Positions 44,091 to 51,244 of a stretch of DNA of 64,000 nucleotides are shown one piece after another. The notes under the pieces are model-generated. The model saw only the letters and a list, made by a program, of their open reading frames with translations, was not told the origin of the DNA and ran no database searches. This DNA comes from UBA10908 sp964608965 (GTDB taxonomy: Bacteria > Bacillota > Clostridia > Peptostreptococcales > Anaerovoracaceae). Both the position numbers and the translations under genes were made by a program. The stretch covers positions 16,318 through 80,317 of the forward strand of contig CAZSPZ010000005.1 of NCBI GenBank assembly GCA_964608965.1. The letters run 5' to 3'. Each line of letters starts with the position of its first letter. Positions within the stretch are counted from its first letter, which is position 1.

Positions 44091-45463
44091 ACAAGTGGAT
44101 CGCGCGCGTGCATGAAAAACGGGTTGCACCCGTGCATAAAATGTGGATTGCGTCCATGGAAGCATATAAGTCGAGACATCTCAAAAGCATGCAAAGTAAA
44201 TTTTTCGATCGGGAATGGTTATACTACGGCGACATAAGCATCAAAGAGCAATTGCTGGCATCCGGAAAGCGATTTTGGCGCACCGCAGCCATACTCGCCT
44301 GTGCAACGATTCTTGTCATGGCAGTTTGTACTGTGTCGTCTCTCTTAAGCCCAAATTTAGAGGAACAGTTATCTCGCGCTGCATATGGAGGTCCGGCAAA
44401 GCATGTGCTGGTGAATGCGGAGGCTGAATATAGAGGAGCAAAAACAGAAAAGCAAATGGACCTCTATGTTCTTTCAGAGGAATTAAGCTCTATGGAAGAG
44501 AAACAAAGGCTGGACCTGTGCGCTGCGCTTCTGGAAAGCGAGATGTTACAGGAAAACGAAAGTCTTGCTCAAGTGAGCGGAAATTTAAATTTGATCACGT
44601 ATCATGAACGCAGCGGAGTGACTCTTTCCTGGTTCAGTACAGACCCTACACGCGTAGACCTTGACGGTCAAGTCAACTTGATCGATATCGAAAAGGCTGA
44701 AAAAATAACGCTTCAGGCAACGCTTTCCATAGGCGAATCGGAGAAGAAGTGCGTTTATTCTGTGCAGTTGATCTCTTCGGATTCAACGGATTACATCTCC
44801 GGCATCCAACAAAGCTTACTCAAGCTGCAGGAAGATTTAAACAAAGATACAAAGGGGGGAGAGCTTCATTTGCCATCGGCGACTTTAGAAGGCATAAAAG
44901 TAAAGTGGTCCTTGCCTGAAAAAGGTGTACCGCTCTTCTTCGTCCCGCTTGGGCTTCTGTTGCTCGCCATAGCATACTTCTCCAGATATGATCGCCTCAT
45001 TAGGGCTTCAAAGCGTAAAAAGGAGGTTATAGAAGAAGAAATCCCCAATTTGGCACTTCAGCTTATATTGCTTCTTAATGCCGGCTTGGTGGCCAATACA
45101 GCTTTCGATGAAATTTTGCGTCAGAACGAGGAGAGCAACCATCCGCTTTACGTTATATTGGGGACGCTGTCCAGGCAAAGCGCTCAAAGCAATATATCTT
45201 TTATAACAGCATTTTATACATTTTCTCAAATGACCGGTAATCGAAATTTGCTTCGCTTTGCAACAATGGTCGCAGACCATGAAACGCGGGGGAGTGAGCT
45301 GGTAAATAAACTTGAAAGGGAGCGAGATCAATTGTGGGAAACCAGGTTGCAGCGAGCTAAAGCAAAAGCCAGAGAAGCCGACACGAAGCTTTGCCTTCCG
45401 CTTATGCTTCTCCTTTTGGTGCTTGTTGTAATATCTGTGTCTCCTGCATTGATGGATATGTAA
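44087..45463 (+). CDS. TadC-like platform protein with a large inserted extracytoplasmic domain
   Basis: 458 residues from ATG 44087. After a basic N-terminus and a membrane segment near 65-85 comes ~200 residues of charged, probably extracellular sequence. A second membrane segment near 285-305 is followed by the T2SF-type helical domain (LALQLILLLNAGLVANTAFDEIL) and a final segment LMLLLLVLVVISVSPAL. TadC proteins are usually ~300 residues, so the insert is the odd feature. Confidence 0.78.
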   Translation: MNKWIARVHEKRVAPVHKMWIASMEAYKSRHLKSMQSKFFDREWLYYGDISIKEQLLASGKRFWRTAAILACATILVMAVCTVSSLLSPNLEEQLSRAAYGGPAKHVLVNAEAEYRGAKTEKQMDLYVLSEELSSMEEKQRLDLCAALLESEMLQENESLAQVSGNLNLITYHERSGVTLSWFSTDPTRVDLDGQVNLIDIEKAEKITLQATLSIGESEKKCVYSVQLISSDSTDYISGIQQSLLKLQEDLNKDTKGGELHLPSATLEGIKVKWSLPEKGVPLFFVPLGLLLLAIAYFSRYDRLIRASKRKKEVIEEEIPNLALQLILLLNAGLVANTAFDEILRQNEESNHPLYVILGTLSRQSAQSNISFITAFYTFSQMTGNRNLLRFATMVADHETRGSELVNKLERERDQLWETRLQRAKAKAREADTKLCLPLMLLLLVLVVISVSPALMDM

Positions 45464-45520
45464 TAAGACGGCAAGTTAGCTCAAACGAACAATCGAAAGG
45501 ACGACGTGGGTAGAGTGAAA

Positions 45521-45667
45521 ATGCTTAAAAACAACAAACAAGGAATGGAATTGGTTCAGGTGGCAATACTTATCGCTATAGCGATAACCCTTGGATTGAT
45601 TTTTAAAGCGCAGATCGGGCAATTCGTAAACAACATTTTCGGAGATTTATTAAGCAGTGACTTTTGA
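45521..45667 (+). CDS. Flp-type (type IVb) pilin
   Basis: 48 residues, too short for many gene finders. A short basic leader KNNKQG is followed directly by MELVQVAILIAIAITLGLIF, the hydrophobic pilin helix with a glutamate at mature position 2, and a polar end. This is the Flp1-like pilin pattern cleaved after the glycine by a prepilin peptidase; no peptidase gene lies in the window. A GTG at 45515 is an alternative start. The stop overlaps the next start (TGATG). Confidence 0.85.
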   Translation: MLKNNKQGMELVQVAILIAIAITLGLIFKAQIGQFVNNIFGDLLSSDF

Positions 45668-45879
45668 TGCGGAGCAAGTCAGGCAGCACTTTTGTAGAGG
45701 CAGCGATGATTTTTCCGGTTTTGATATTGATCATCGCCGGCATGATCAGCGGCGCTTTGACAATGTACGAAGAAGTGAAAGGCGACAGTTTGCTGCATCG
45801 CAGTGCGGTATTATCTCAAAGCAATGTTGCCGGGGCGGACATTTGCTTGATCATGCGAGCTGAATGGGTTTTGAAATGA
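45667..45879 (+). CDS. TadE-like pseudopilin
   Basis: 70 residues: SKSGSTFVEAAMIFPVLILII is the TadE signature (GxxxVEAA and a hydrophobic helix), followed by a short periplasm-type tail. It is a minor pilin of the Tad system. It overlaps the pilin before it and the DUF5702-like gene after it. Confidence 0.82.
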   Translation: MRSKSGSTFVEAAMIFPVLILIIAGMISGALTMYEEVKGDSLLHRSAVLSQSNVAGADICLIMRAEWVLK

Positions 45880-47288
45880 ATAAATCCGGTTTTACATCGC
45901 TTTATATTGTTATCATCCTGACTTCGCTGATTTTTTTTGTGCTCGTTGTGATCGAAGCTGCCGCAGGCTATGCCGTAGGAAGTGTCGCAGAAAATTTATG
46001 CATGGTTTCCGGAGAGTCCGTATTGTCCGAATATCAGATAAACCTTTGGAAAAAATACGGTGTGTTCGCCCTGAAATCTTCCGATGAAAAGTTGACCGAA
46101 ATGAGCAGGTTTTACATCAGCGAAAGTCTGAAATCAGACGGAAACAACCTTCTCTCCGCCGAATTATTGTCTTGCGATGCGACGAGCGAAAAATATCCCG
46201 CTCTGGACACGGAAGCGTTTTCGGCGCAAATCAGGGAGATGGCACTATTGATTGTTGCAGAAAAGGTCATGAACGGGCAGGAGTTGTCAGATTCTTACGA
46301 TAAGACGGTCGACACATTCGAATCGATTGAACCCATGAAAGATACATCACTGGAGGACCTGCAACGACTGACTGCAGTATCAATCCCCGGCGAAAGCACG
46401 GAAAACGAAGAAGAACAGGAAGAGGGCTCCCAAGTTAAAGAACAGGCGGAAAGTCTGCTTCGACGATACCGCAGCATTGAACAGGAAGAGAGTGCCGGGT
46501 CGTCTTTGAACAGAGCTGTCACAGACGCTGCAATCAAAGCGAATCTCCCTTCTGCGTTAATGCAGATTCCACAGACAAGGACGCTGCTTTTTAAAAGAAT
46601 AGCAATCGATGTGATGAAATTGCCCGAAAATGAATACATCATCGATCGATGCTCTTTTGCAACAGCGCAGCGGAAGAATACATTTTTAGCATTGGAAGTC
46701 GAGTATATTCTGTATGGCAGGTTCTCGGACAGGGAAAATGAGAAAGAAATAAAAAAGAGCCTGTTCTGGCTCCGCAGTGCTTTCAATGTTTCTTACATCT
46801 ATTCTGACCGCAATAAGCTTGCGGAAGTGAACGCAATGGCAGCTTCTGTATTCTCCATGATTCCGCTTCCGCTTGCCGTGTTTATGATTGCCTCGATATG
46901 GGCGGGCGTGGAGGCGCAGCATGACGTCAAGCTTTTGATGGCAGGAGATAACGTTCCTTTTATTAAGGGGGAAAGCGATTGGTATTACAGTTTGACGGGA
47001 TCCGTGAGCGGCGAGAGCGTTCCTTTAAAAACTTCGAGTTCGGAGTCGGGTAATTATGATGATTATCTTCGCTTGTTTCTCCTTACCTCCGCCAGAGAAG
47101 AAAAGTTAATCAGGCTCATGGATGTCATGCAACTCAACATTGCCAATATCGAAGGAGACGCTTTCAGTTTTCGGGATTACGCCTATGGTTTTTCTTTGTG
47201 CGCGGTATTTCAAAAGAAAATGCACCTTCCGGGAAACAGATTTCAACCTGACAGAAACGGCACTGTCAAGCAAGAACATGCATATTAA
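45876..47288 (+). CDS. DUF5702-like Tad-locus surface protein
   Basis: 470 residues from ATG 45876. The N-terminus is pilin-like (MNKSGFTSLYIVIILTSLIFFVL), with a long extracellular part: an acidic low-complexity stretch (STENEEEQEEGS) near residue 175, then FLALEVEYILYGRFSDRENE and another hydrophobic segment near 320-340 (SMIPLPLAVFMIASIWAG). This layout matches the DUF5702 proteins seen in clostridial Tad loci. Probably a minor pilus or anchoring component. Confidence 0.75.
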   Translation: MNKSGFTSLYIVIILTSLIFFVLVVIEAAAGYAVGSVAENLCMVSGESVLSEYQINLWKKYGVFALKSSDEKLTEMSRFYISESLKSDGNNLLSAELLSCDATSEKYPALDTEAFSAQIREMALLIVAEKVMNGQELSDSYDKTVDTFESIEPMKDTSLEDLQRLTAVSIPGESTENEEEQEEGSQVKEQAESLLRRYRSIEQEESAGSSLNRAVTDAAIKANLPSALMQIPQTRTLLFKRIAIDVMKLPENEYIIDRCSFATAQRKNTFLALEVEYILYGRFSDRENEKEIKKSLFWLRSAFNVSYIYSDRNKLAEVNAMAASVFSMIPLPLAVFMIASIWAGVEAQHDVKLLMAGDNVPFIKGESDWYYSLTGSVSGESVPLKTSSSESGNYDDYLRLFLLTSAREEKLIRLMDVMQLNIANIEGDAFSFRDYAYGFSLCAVFQKKMHLPGNRFQPDRNGTVKQEHAY

Positions 47289-48057
47289 AAGAAAAAACGG
47301 CTCTCTGATTGTCGATGCCGCCTGTTGCATGCCGGTATTTATTATAGGCATTTGCATGCTGCTTTTTCTGATTGCACAAGCGGGCATAGAGGAAACAATG
47401 CAATATGCTCTGACACAAAGTGCCAGGTCCTGCGCAAGAACTTATGCAGTCGCTTCAGATGAAGAGATAAAAATACCGGCTGCAGCGGCAACTTATAAAG
47501 TGCAATGGGAAAGCATACTTCTCTCAGAGTGGGGCGGCGAGCATCCTGACGTAAAAATTACAGAGCTTTCTTTTGAAAACAATACGATTTTGCCGGAGGG
47601 AAACATTTCCATTGACCATGTTGTCTATGCATCCGGTGAAGTGCTCACGTTTCTTCCTTTCCCCGAATATTTCACACTTGACCCGGCTTCGCAAAAGAAT
47701 GTGGTGTTTAGGCCTTTTGTGGGAGAATCCGTTCAAAATACGGCCGGCGATATGACAGGCGTGTATGTCTTTCCAAAGAGAGGGGAGCGATATCATTCGG
47801 CGTCGTGTTATATTTTGAGAGACGGCAATATTGAAGTTTTGCTGACGTCAAAACTCAGGGAGGAAAAAAATCCGTGCAAGAGTTGTAGTCCGGAGAAATT
47901 GCCGAACGGAGCAAAAGTTTATATGTTCAGCGTCAACAGCGATGTTTATCACAAGAAATCGTGTCCGACCATCACAAAACGTTACATATGTATACCAAAA
48001 GGAGAGGCTATATCGCAAGGATATACGCCTTGCCGGATATGCGGAGGAGGCAATTGA
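47278..48057 (+). CDS. TadE-like protein with two YHxxxC/CxxC metal-binding-like repeats
   Basis: 259 residues from ATG 47278, overlapping the previous gene. Residues ~7-35 (GSLIVDAACCMPVFIIGICM) are a TadE/TadG-like signal helix. The C-terminal ~90 residues hold two copies of a motif: YHSASC (172-177) ... CKSC (200-203) and YHKKSC (224-229) ... C238 ... CRIC (252-255). The second copy, with EAISQGYTPCRIC, resembles the small Ada-like/zinc motif added to extracellular nucleases. Such Cys/His sets on a surface appendage protein suggest metal binding or redox sensing; no function is proven. Confidence 0.75.
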   Translation: MHIKRKNGSLIVDAACCMPVFIIGICMLLFLIAQAGIEETMQYALTQSARSCARTYAVASDEEIKIPAAAATYKVQWESILLSEWGGEHPDVKITELSFENNTILPEGNISIDHVVYASGEVLTFLPFPEYFTLDPASQKNVVFRPFVGESVQNTAGDMTGVYVFPKRGERYHSASCYILRDGNIEVLLTSKLREEKNPCKSCSPEKLPNGAKVYMFSVNSDVYHKKSCPTITKRYICIPKGEAISQGYTPCRICGGGN

Positions 48058-48599
48058 CAAAATTAGTATACGCTTTGCCCGGATCAGCCATTTCCGATCA
48101 CCAGCTGCAAGTGGTGACAAGAGGTTGCTGCCGGGGAATGGTCGGGGCAAGTTATATTCAGACAAAAGAAAGTTTGCAAATGACAGCGGCAGTTTCAGGG
48201 CTATTTCATCTTCGAACATTCTTAACGGCGCAAAATTCTCCCGGAGAGCGTTCCGATGGCAACCTTCATTTGTTTAAAGAGGTTCTTGGCTGGCTGAGAA
48301 GGATTTTGGAGGCGCTTGATCTTGCGGAAGAATACCTTATACCCTTTGACAGCATAGGCCTTGAGCTTGATTTCATTTATTTTGAAACAAGAAAAGGAAG
48401 GGCTTTGCTGCTGTTAAATCCTTCTGAAAAAGGTTTCATAGAGAGACTTCAGCTTTTATGTATGGAGATATTTTCTTTGGATCCGCGAAGCAATGCCGAT
48501 GTGATCGCAGAGCGTTTGCTGCGCGTTAATGCAGAATGTCTTCTGGATCGGAAGGCCGTTTTGAGATTGTTATCTTCTTGGGAATACGAATTGGGTTAA
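48054..48599 (+). CDS. DUF6382-like protein of the Tad locus, without FHA domain
   Basis: 181 residues from TTG 48054, 5 bp after GGAGGAGG and overlapping the previous stop. The frame extends upstream to 47961 inside the neighbour but without a ribosome site. The middle (FKEVLGWLRRILEALDLAEEYLIPFDSIGLELDFIYF, split by eye) resembles DUF6382, which in clostridial Tad loci is usually fused to a phosphopeptide-binding FHA domain. Here the protein stops before any FHA. Role unknown, probably regulatory. Confidence 0.65.
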   Translation: MTKLVYALPGSAISDHQLQVVTRGCCRGMVGASYIQTKESLQMTAAVSGLFHLRTFLTAQNSPGERSDGNLHLFKEVLGWLRRILEALDLAEEYLIPFDSIGLELDFIYFETRKGRALLLLNPSEKGFIERLQLLCMEIFSLDPRSNADVIAERLLRVNAECLLDRKAVLRLLSSWEYELG

Positions 48600-48622
48600 C
48601 GGCATCCTCTTTCATCATCAAT

Positions 48623-48650
48623 AAAAAGCCGGGCGTGCGCCCGGCTTTTT
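48623..48650 (+). terminator. Tad operon terminator
   Basis: AAAAAGCCGGG / CCCGGCTTTTT with a short loop; works on both strands and so also closes the convergent zinc-ribbon gene. Confidence 0.9.
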
Positions 48651-48678
48651 GATGTCAATTTGTTTGAGAGATATTCTA

Positions 48679-48855
48679 CTAGTCAGAAGTACGTTCTCCT
48701 CTGAATGTTCTTCTTTGAGCCTTTTTCTTGTCTCTGCACTCCTTGCATCTCTTTGGTTCGTTGTCGAAACCCTTTTCTTGATAGAATTCCTGTTCACCGA
48801 TAGTGAATACGAATTGCTGACCGCAGTCCTGACATATTAATGTCTTTTCTTCCAT
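48679..48855 (-). CDS. Small zinc-ribbon protein
   Basis: 58 residues from ATG 48855 after AAGGAGAAT. LICQDCG near the start and CKECR after KRCKEC give two CxxC pairs; FTIGEQEFYQEKGF between them is the typical core of the probable zinc-ribbon family (PF13451-like). The C-terminus is basic, fitting nucleic-acid or ribosome contact. Function unknown. It is convergent with the Tad operon. Confidence 0.85.
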   Translation of the reverse strand: MEEKTLICQDCGQQFVFTIGEQEFYQEKGFDNEPKRCKECRDKKKAQRRTFRGERTSD

Positions 48856-48989
48856 GGTTTGATTCTCCTTGTGTTCGTGTTAATAGCGGATACTAATATT
48901 TACTGGCAAGATCGGGGATAACTCAACGAAATCTGTCTCTGTGCTTCATAAATATCTCTTGAGGGTTATGATATCTCACTTTCAAAGAA

Positions 48990-49010
48990 TTGTAAATGTT
49001 TTTTTTACAA
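48990..49010. promoter_or_regulatory. Inverted repeat upstream of the opp remnant promoter
   Basis: TTGTAAA-N7-TTTACAA, 12 bp before the -35 box. Candidate operator. The rest of 48856-49097 holds only promoter elements and no gene. Confidence 0.4.
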
Positions 49011-49021
49011 CAGCAATTTTA

Positions 49022-49050
49022 TTGTGAATCGTTCAGGAATCAGTTATAAT
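49022..49050 (+). promoter_or_regulatory. Promoter of the oppB-oppA remnant
   Basis: TTGTGA (49022-49027), 17-bp spacer, TATAAT (49045-49050). The elements and edges (TTGTGAATC ... GTTATAAT) are repeated in the rarA promoter. Confidence 0.75.
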
Positions 49051-49097
49051 GACACATATGGTACTTCTCAAATGATCTATAGGGAGATGAAGCAACT

Positions 49098-49875
49098 ATG
49101 ATGAAATTCATCGCAAAACGTGTAGCTCAAGCCCTTGTCGTCATCCTTTTAATCACCTGCCTTACATTCCTTTTAATGAATTTAGTGCCGGGTGGTCCTT
49201 TTTTAAGCGAAAAGTCTCCTTCTCCTCAAGTTCTTGCCGCTATGGAGGCAAAGTACGGTCTGGATAAGCCTGTTCCTGTTCAGTTGAAAAATTACATCAT
49301 ACATCTTTTTCAAGGGGATTTAGGCGTGTCTATCAAGATGCAGAAGAATCGCCCTGTTACTACGATTATTATGGAAATGTTCCCCGTATCCGCAAAGATA
49401 GGAATGATCGCGTTAATGATCGCGGTTCTGTTTGGCGTTACGATGGGGTGTATTGCCGCTTACGACAGGGGAGGTGTGGTGGACAGAGCTTGGCGTTCAG
49501 GTGAATATTGTAAATCAGGATTGGGCTGTATTCTTAGACACGAGAAAGAACGGAGATTACTCCATCGCTCGCAACGGCTGGATTGCAGACTATAACGATC
49601 CGATTTCATTCCTTGACATGTGGGTAACAGGCGGCGGCAACAATGACGCCCAGTACTCAAGACCCGAGTATGACGCATTGATTACCGAAGCAAAATCGTC
49701 TTCGGATCCTGTTGTCAGAATGCAGGCGATGCACGATGCGGAAGATATTCTTCTGGGAGACAAAGTTGTAGCCCCGATCTTCTTCTACACGCAGCCATAC
49801 ATGGTCGCAGATGCCCTTAAAGGCTGGTATTATTCGCCTCTTGGATATTTCTTCTTCTCATATGCTTCAAAATAA
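49098..49875 (+). pseudogene. oppB::oppA deletion remnant (oligopeptide ABC transporter)
   Basis: From ATG 49098 the frame encodes the first ~130 residues of an OppB permease (FIAKRVAQALVVILLITCLTF, GGPFLSEKSPS, GDLGVSIKM, VSAKIGMIALMIAVLFGV). It then runs, within about 49470-49495, into the last ~130 residues of an OppA binding protein in a different frame (ELGVQVNIVNQDWAVFLDTRKN, GWIADYNDPISFLDMW, ending FFFSYASK). In a complete transporter the rest of oppB, the other subunits and the front of oppA would lie between. Neither half can work. Either a real internal deletion or an assembly collapse. Confidence 0.88.
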
Positions 49876-49911
49876 GCAGCTGACTTAGAGGATATTTTGA
49901 CTAAAAACAAT

Positions 49912-49943
49912 AAAAGCGCCGCCTCTTGGGCGGCGCTTTTTCT
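49912..49943 (+). terminator. Terminator after the opp remnant
   Basis: AAAAGCGCCGCC / GGCGGCGCTTTT with a short loop and T-run. The T-run touches the rarA -35 box. Confidence 0.9.
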
Positions 49944-49971
49944 TGTGAATCCGTTTCTGTTCGGTTATAAT
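49943..49971 (+). promoter_or_regulatory. rarA promoter, predicted to give a leaderless mRNA
   Basis: TTGTGA (49943-49948), 17-bp spacer, TATAAT (49966-49971). The rarA ATG at 49979 begins 7 bp after the -10 box, at the expected transcription start, and no ribosome site precedes it. Confidence 0.65.
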
Positions 49972-49978
49972 CAATCGT

Positions 49979-51244
49979 ATGATACCACTTTCTACAAGGA
50001 TGAGACCTACCAGCATCGAAGAGTTCTTCGGACAGCGGCATTTTATGCAGGAAGGCTCATTGCTTTACAATTCAATCAAGAACAAGACTTTCGAGTCTGC
50101 TATTTTCTTTGGCCCCTCCGGCACAGGAAAAACTACGCTGGCTCGTATTATCGTGTCCGAAATGGGGGCCGAGTTTCATGAACTCAACGCTTCCACGTGC
50201 GGAATAAAGGAATTAAAAGAGGTTCTGGATTCGGCGAAGGTGAAATTCTTCGGCCTTCAAAAGGGGAACGTGTATCTTTATGTCGATGAATTTCATCGCT
50301 GGAACAAGCTCCAGCAGGATTCTCTTTTGCAGGCACTGGAGGATGGCACCGTCCGCTTTATCGGCAGTACGACGGAGAATCCTTACTTCGCCGTCAACAA
50401 CGCCATTTTGAGTCGTGTACGCGCAATTTACGAGTTTAAAAGGTTAGAAAACGAGGATATCATTGCAATACTCCGCAATGTTTTACGCGACAGAGAAAAG
50501 GGGCTGGGCGCCAGAAATCTGACAATCGACGAAGATGCGCTTACGATGATAGCAGATCGCAGCAACGGCGATGCGCGCATCGCACTGGACACGTTAGGCT
50601 TTGTAGCGGAAAATATGGATGGAACGCATCTGGATCTTAAAGTGATCGGCGAAGCCATGCAAAGGCAGACAACTTTCTACGATCGAAGCGAAGATAAATA
50701 CAACCTGCTCTCCGCCTTACAAAAATCAATGCGTGGCAGCGATCCGGATGCTGCGATACACTATTTGTCCAGATTGATACAGGCGGATGCGGACATTCTT
50801 ACGATCGGCAGAAGGCTTATGGTTTGCGCTTCGGAGGATATCGGAATGGCATTTCCTTCTGCAATCTCCATCGTCACCTCCTGCGTGCAGGCCAGCCAGA
50901 TGGTCGGTTTCCCTGAAGCTCGCATTATGCTGGCCGAAGCCGTCATACTGTTAGCCACCTGCCCAAAATCCAATGCAGTCATTGTCGCGGTGGAAGAGGC
51001 GATGAGCGATTTGAAAAAGAAAAAAATCGATGATGTTCCGGATCATTTAAAGGATTCGCACTATTCGGGCGCAAAGGACAGAGGACTTGGTGTCGGATAT
51101 AAATATCCCCATGCGTATGGCGGTTATGTGAAACAGCAGTATTTGCCGCATAGCCTTGCCAAGTCGGGCATCACATACTATCATCCCACCGAAAACGGCA
51201 GAGAAGCATTGTTCAAAAAATTCCTGGAGGAGCTGAGAAAATGA
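49979..51244 (+). CDS. rarA: Replication-associated recombination protein RarA (MgsA) AAA+ ATPase
   Basis: 421 residues. The RarA N-terminus STRMRPTSIEEFFGQRHFM starts only four residues after Met, so ATG 49979 is needed to keep it. Walker A is GPSGTGKTT, Walker B LYVDEFHRWN, sensor 1 GSTTENPYF; the C-terminal tetramerisation region is LSRLIQADADILTIGRRLMVCASEDIG (split by family). It acts at stalled replication forks. No Shine-Dalgarno sequence is present. It overlaps ispH-rpsA by 4 bp. Confidence 0.93.
   Translation: MIPLSTRMRPTSIEEFFGQRHFMQEGSLLYNSIKNKTFESAIFFGPSGTGKTTLARIIVSEMGAEFHELNASTCGIKELKEVLDSAKVKFFGLQKGNVYLYVDEFHRWNKLQQDSLLQALEDGTVRFIGSTTENPYFAVNNAILSRVRAIYEFKRLENEDIIAILRNVLRDREKGLGARNLTIDEDALTMIADRSNGDARIALDTLGFVAENMDGTHLDLKVIGEAMQRQTTFYDRSEDKYNLLSALQKSMRGSDPDAAIHYLSRLIQADADILTIGRRLMVCASEDIGMAFPSAISIVTSCVQASQMVGFPEARIMLAEAVILLATCPKSNAVIVAVEEAMSDLKKKKIDDVPDHLKDSHYSGAKDRGLGVGYKYPHAYGGYVKQQYLPHSLAKSGITYYHPTENGREALFKKFLEELRK

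Noticed and set aside
47961..48053. Longer start for the DUF6382-like gene
   Set aside because: The extension lies in the zinc-motif gene and lacks a ribosome site; TTG 48054 has GGAGGAGG 5 bp upstream.
49432..49875. Independent small gene for an OppA-like protein
   Set aside because: It lacks the signal peptide and the first three quarters of OppA, and it begins inside the oppB remnant.
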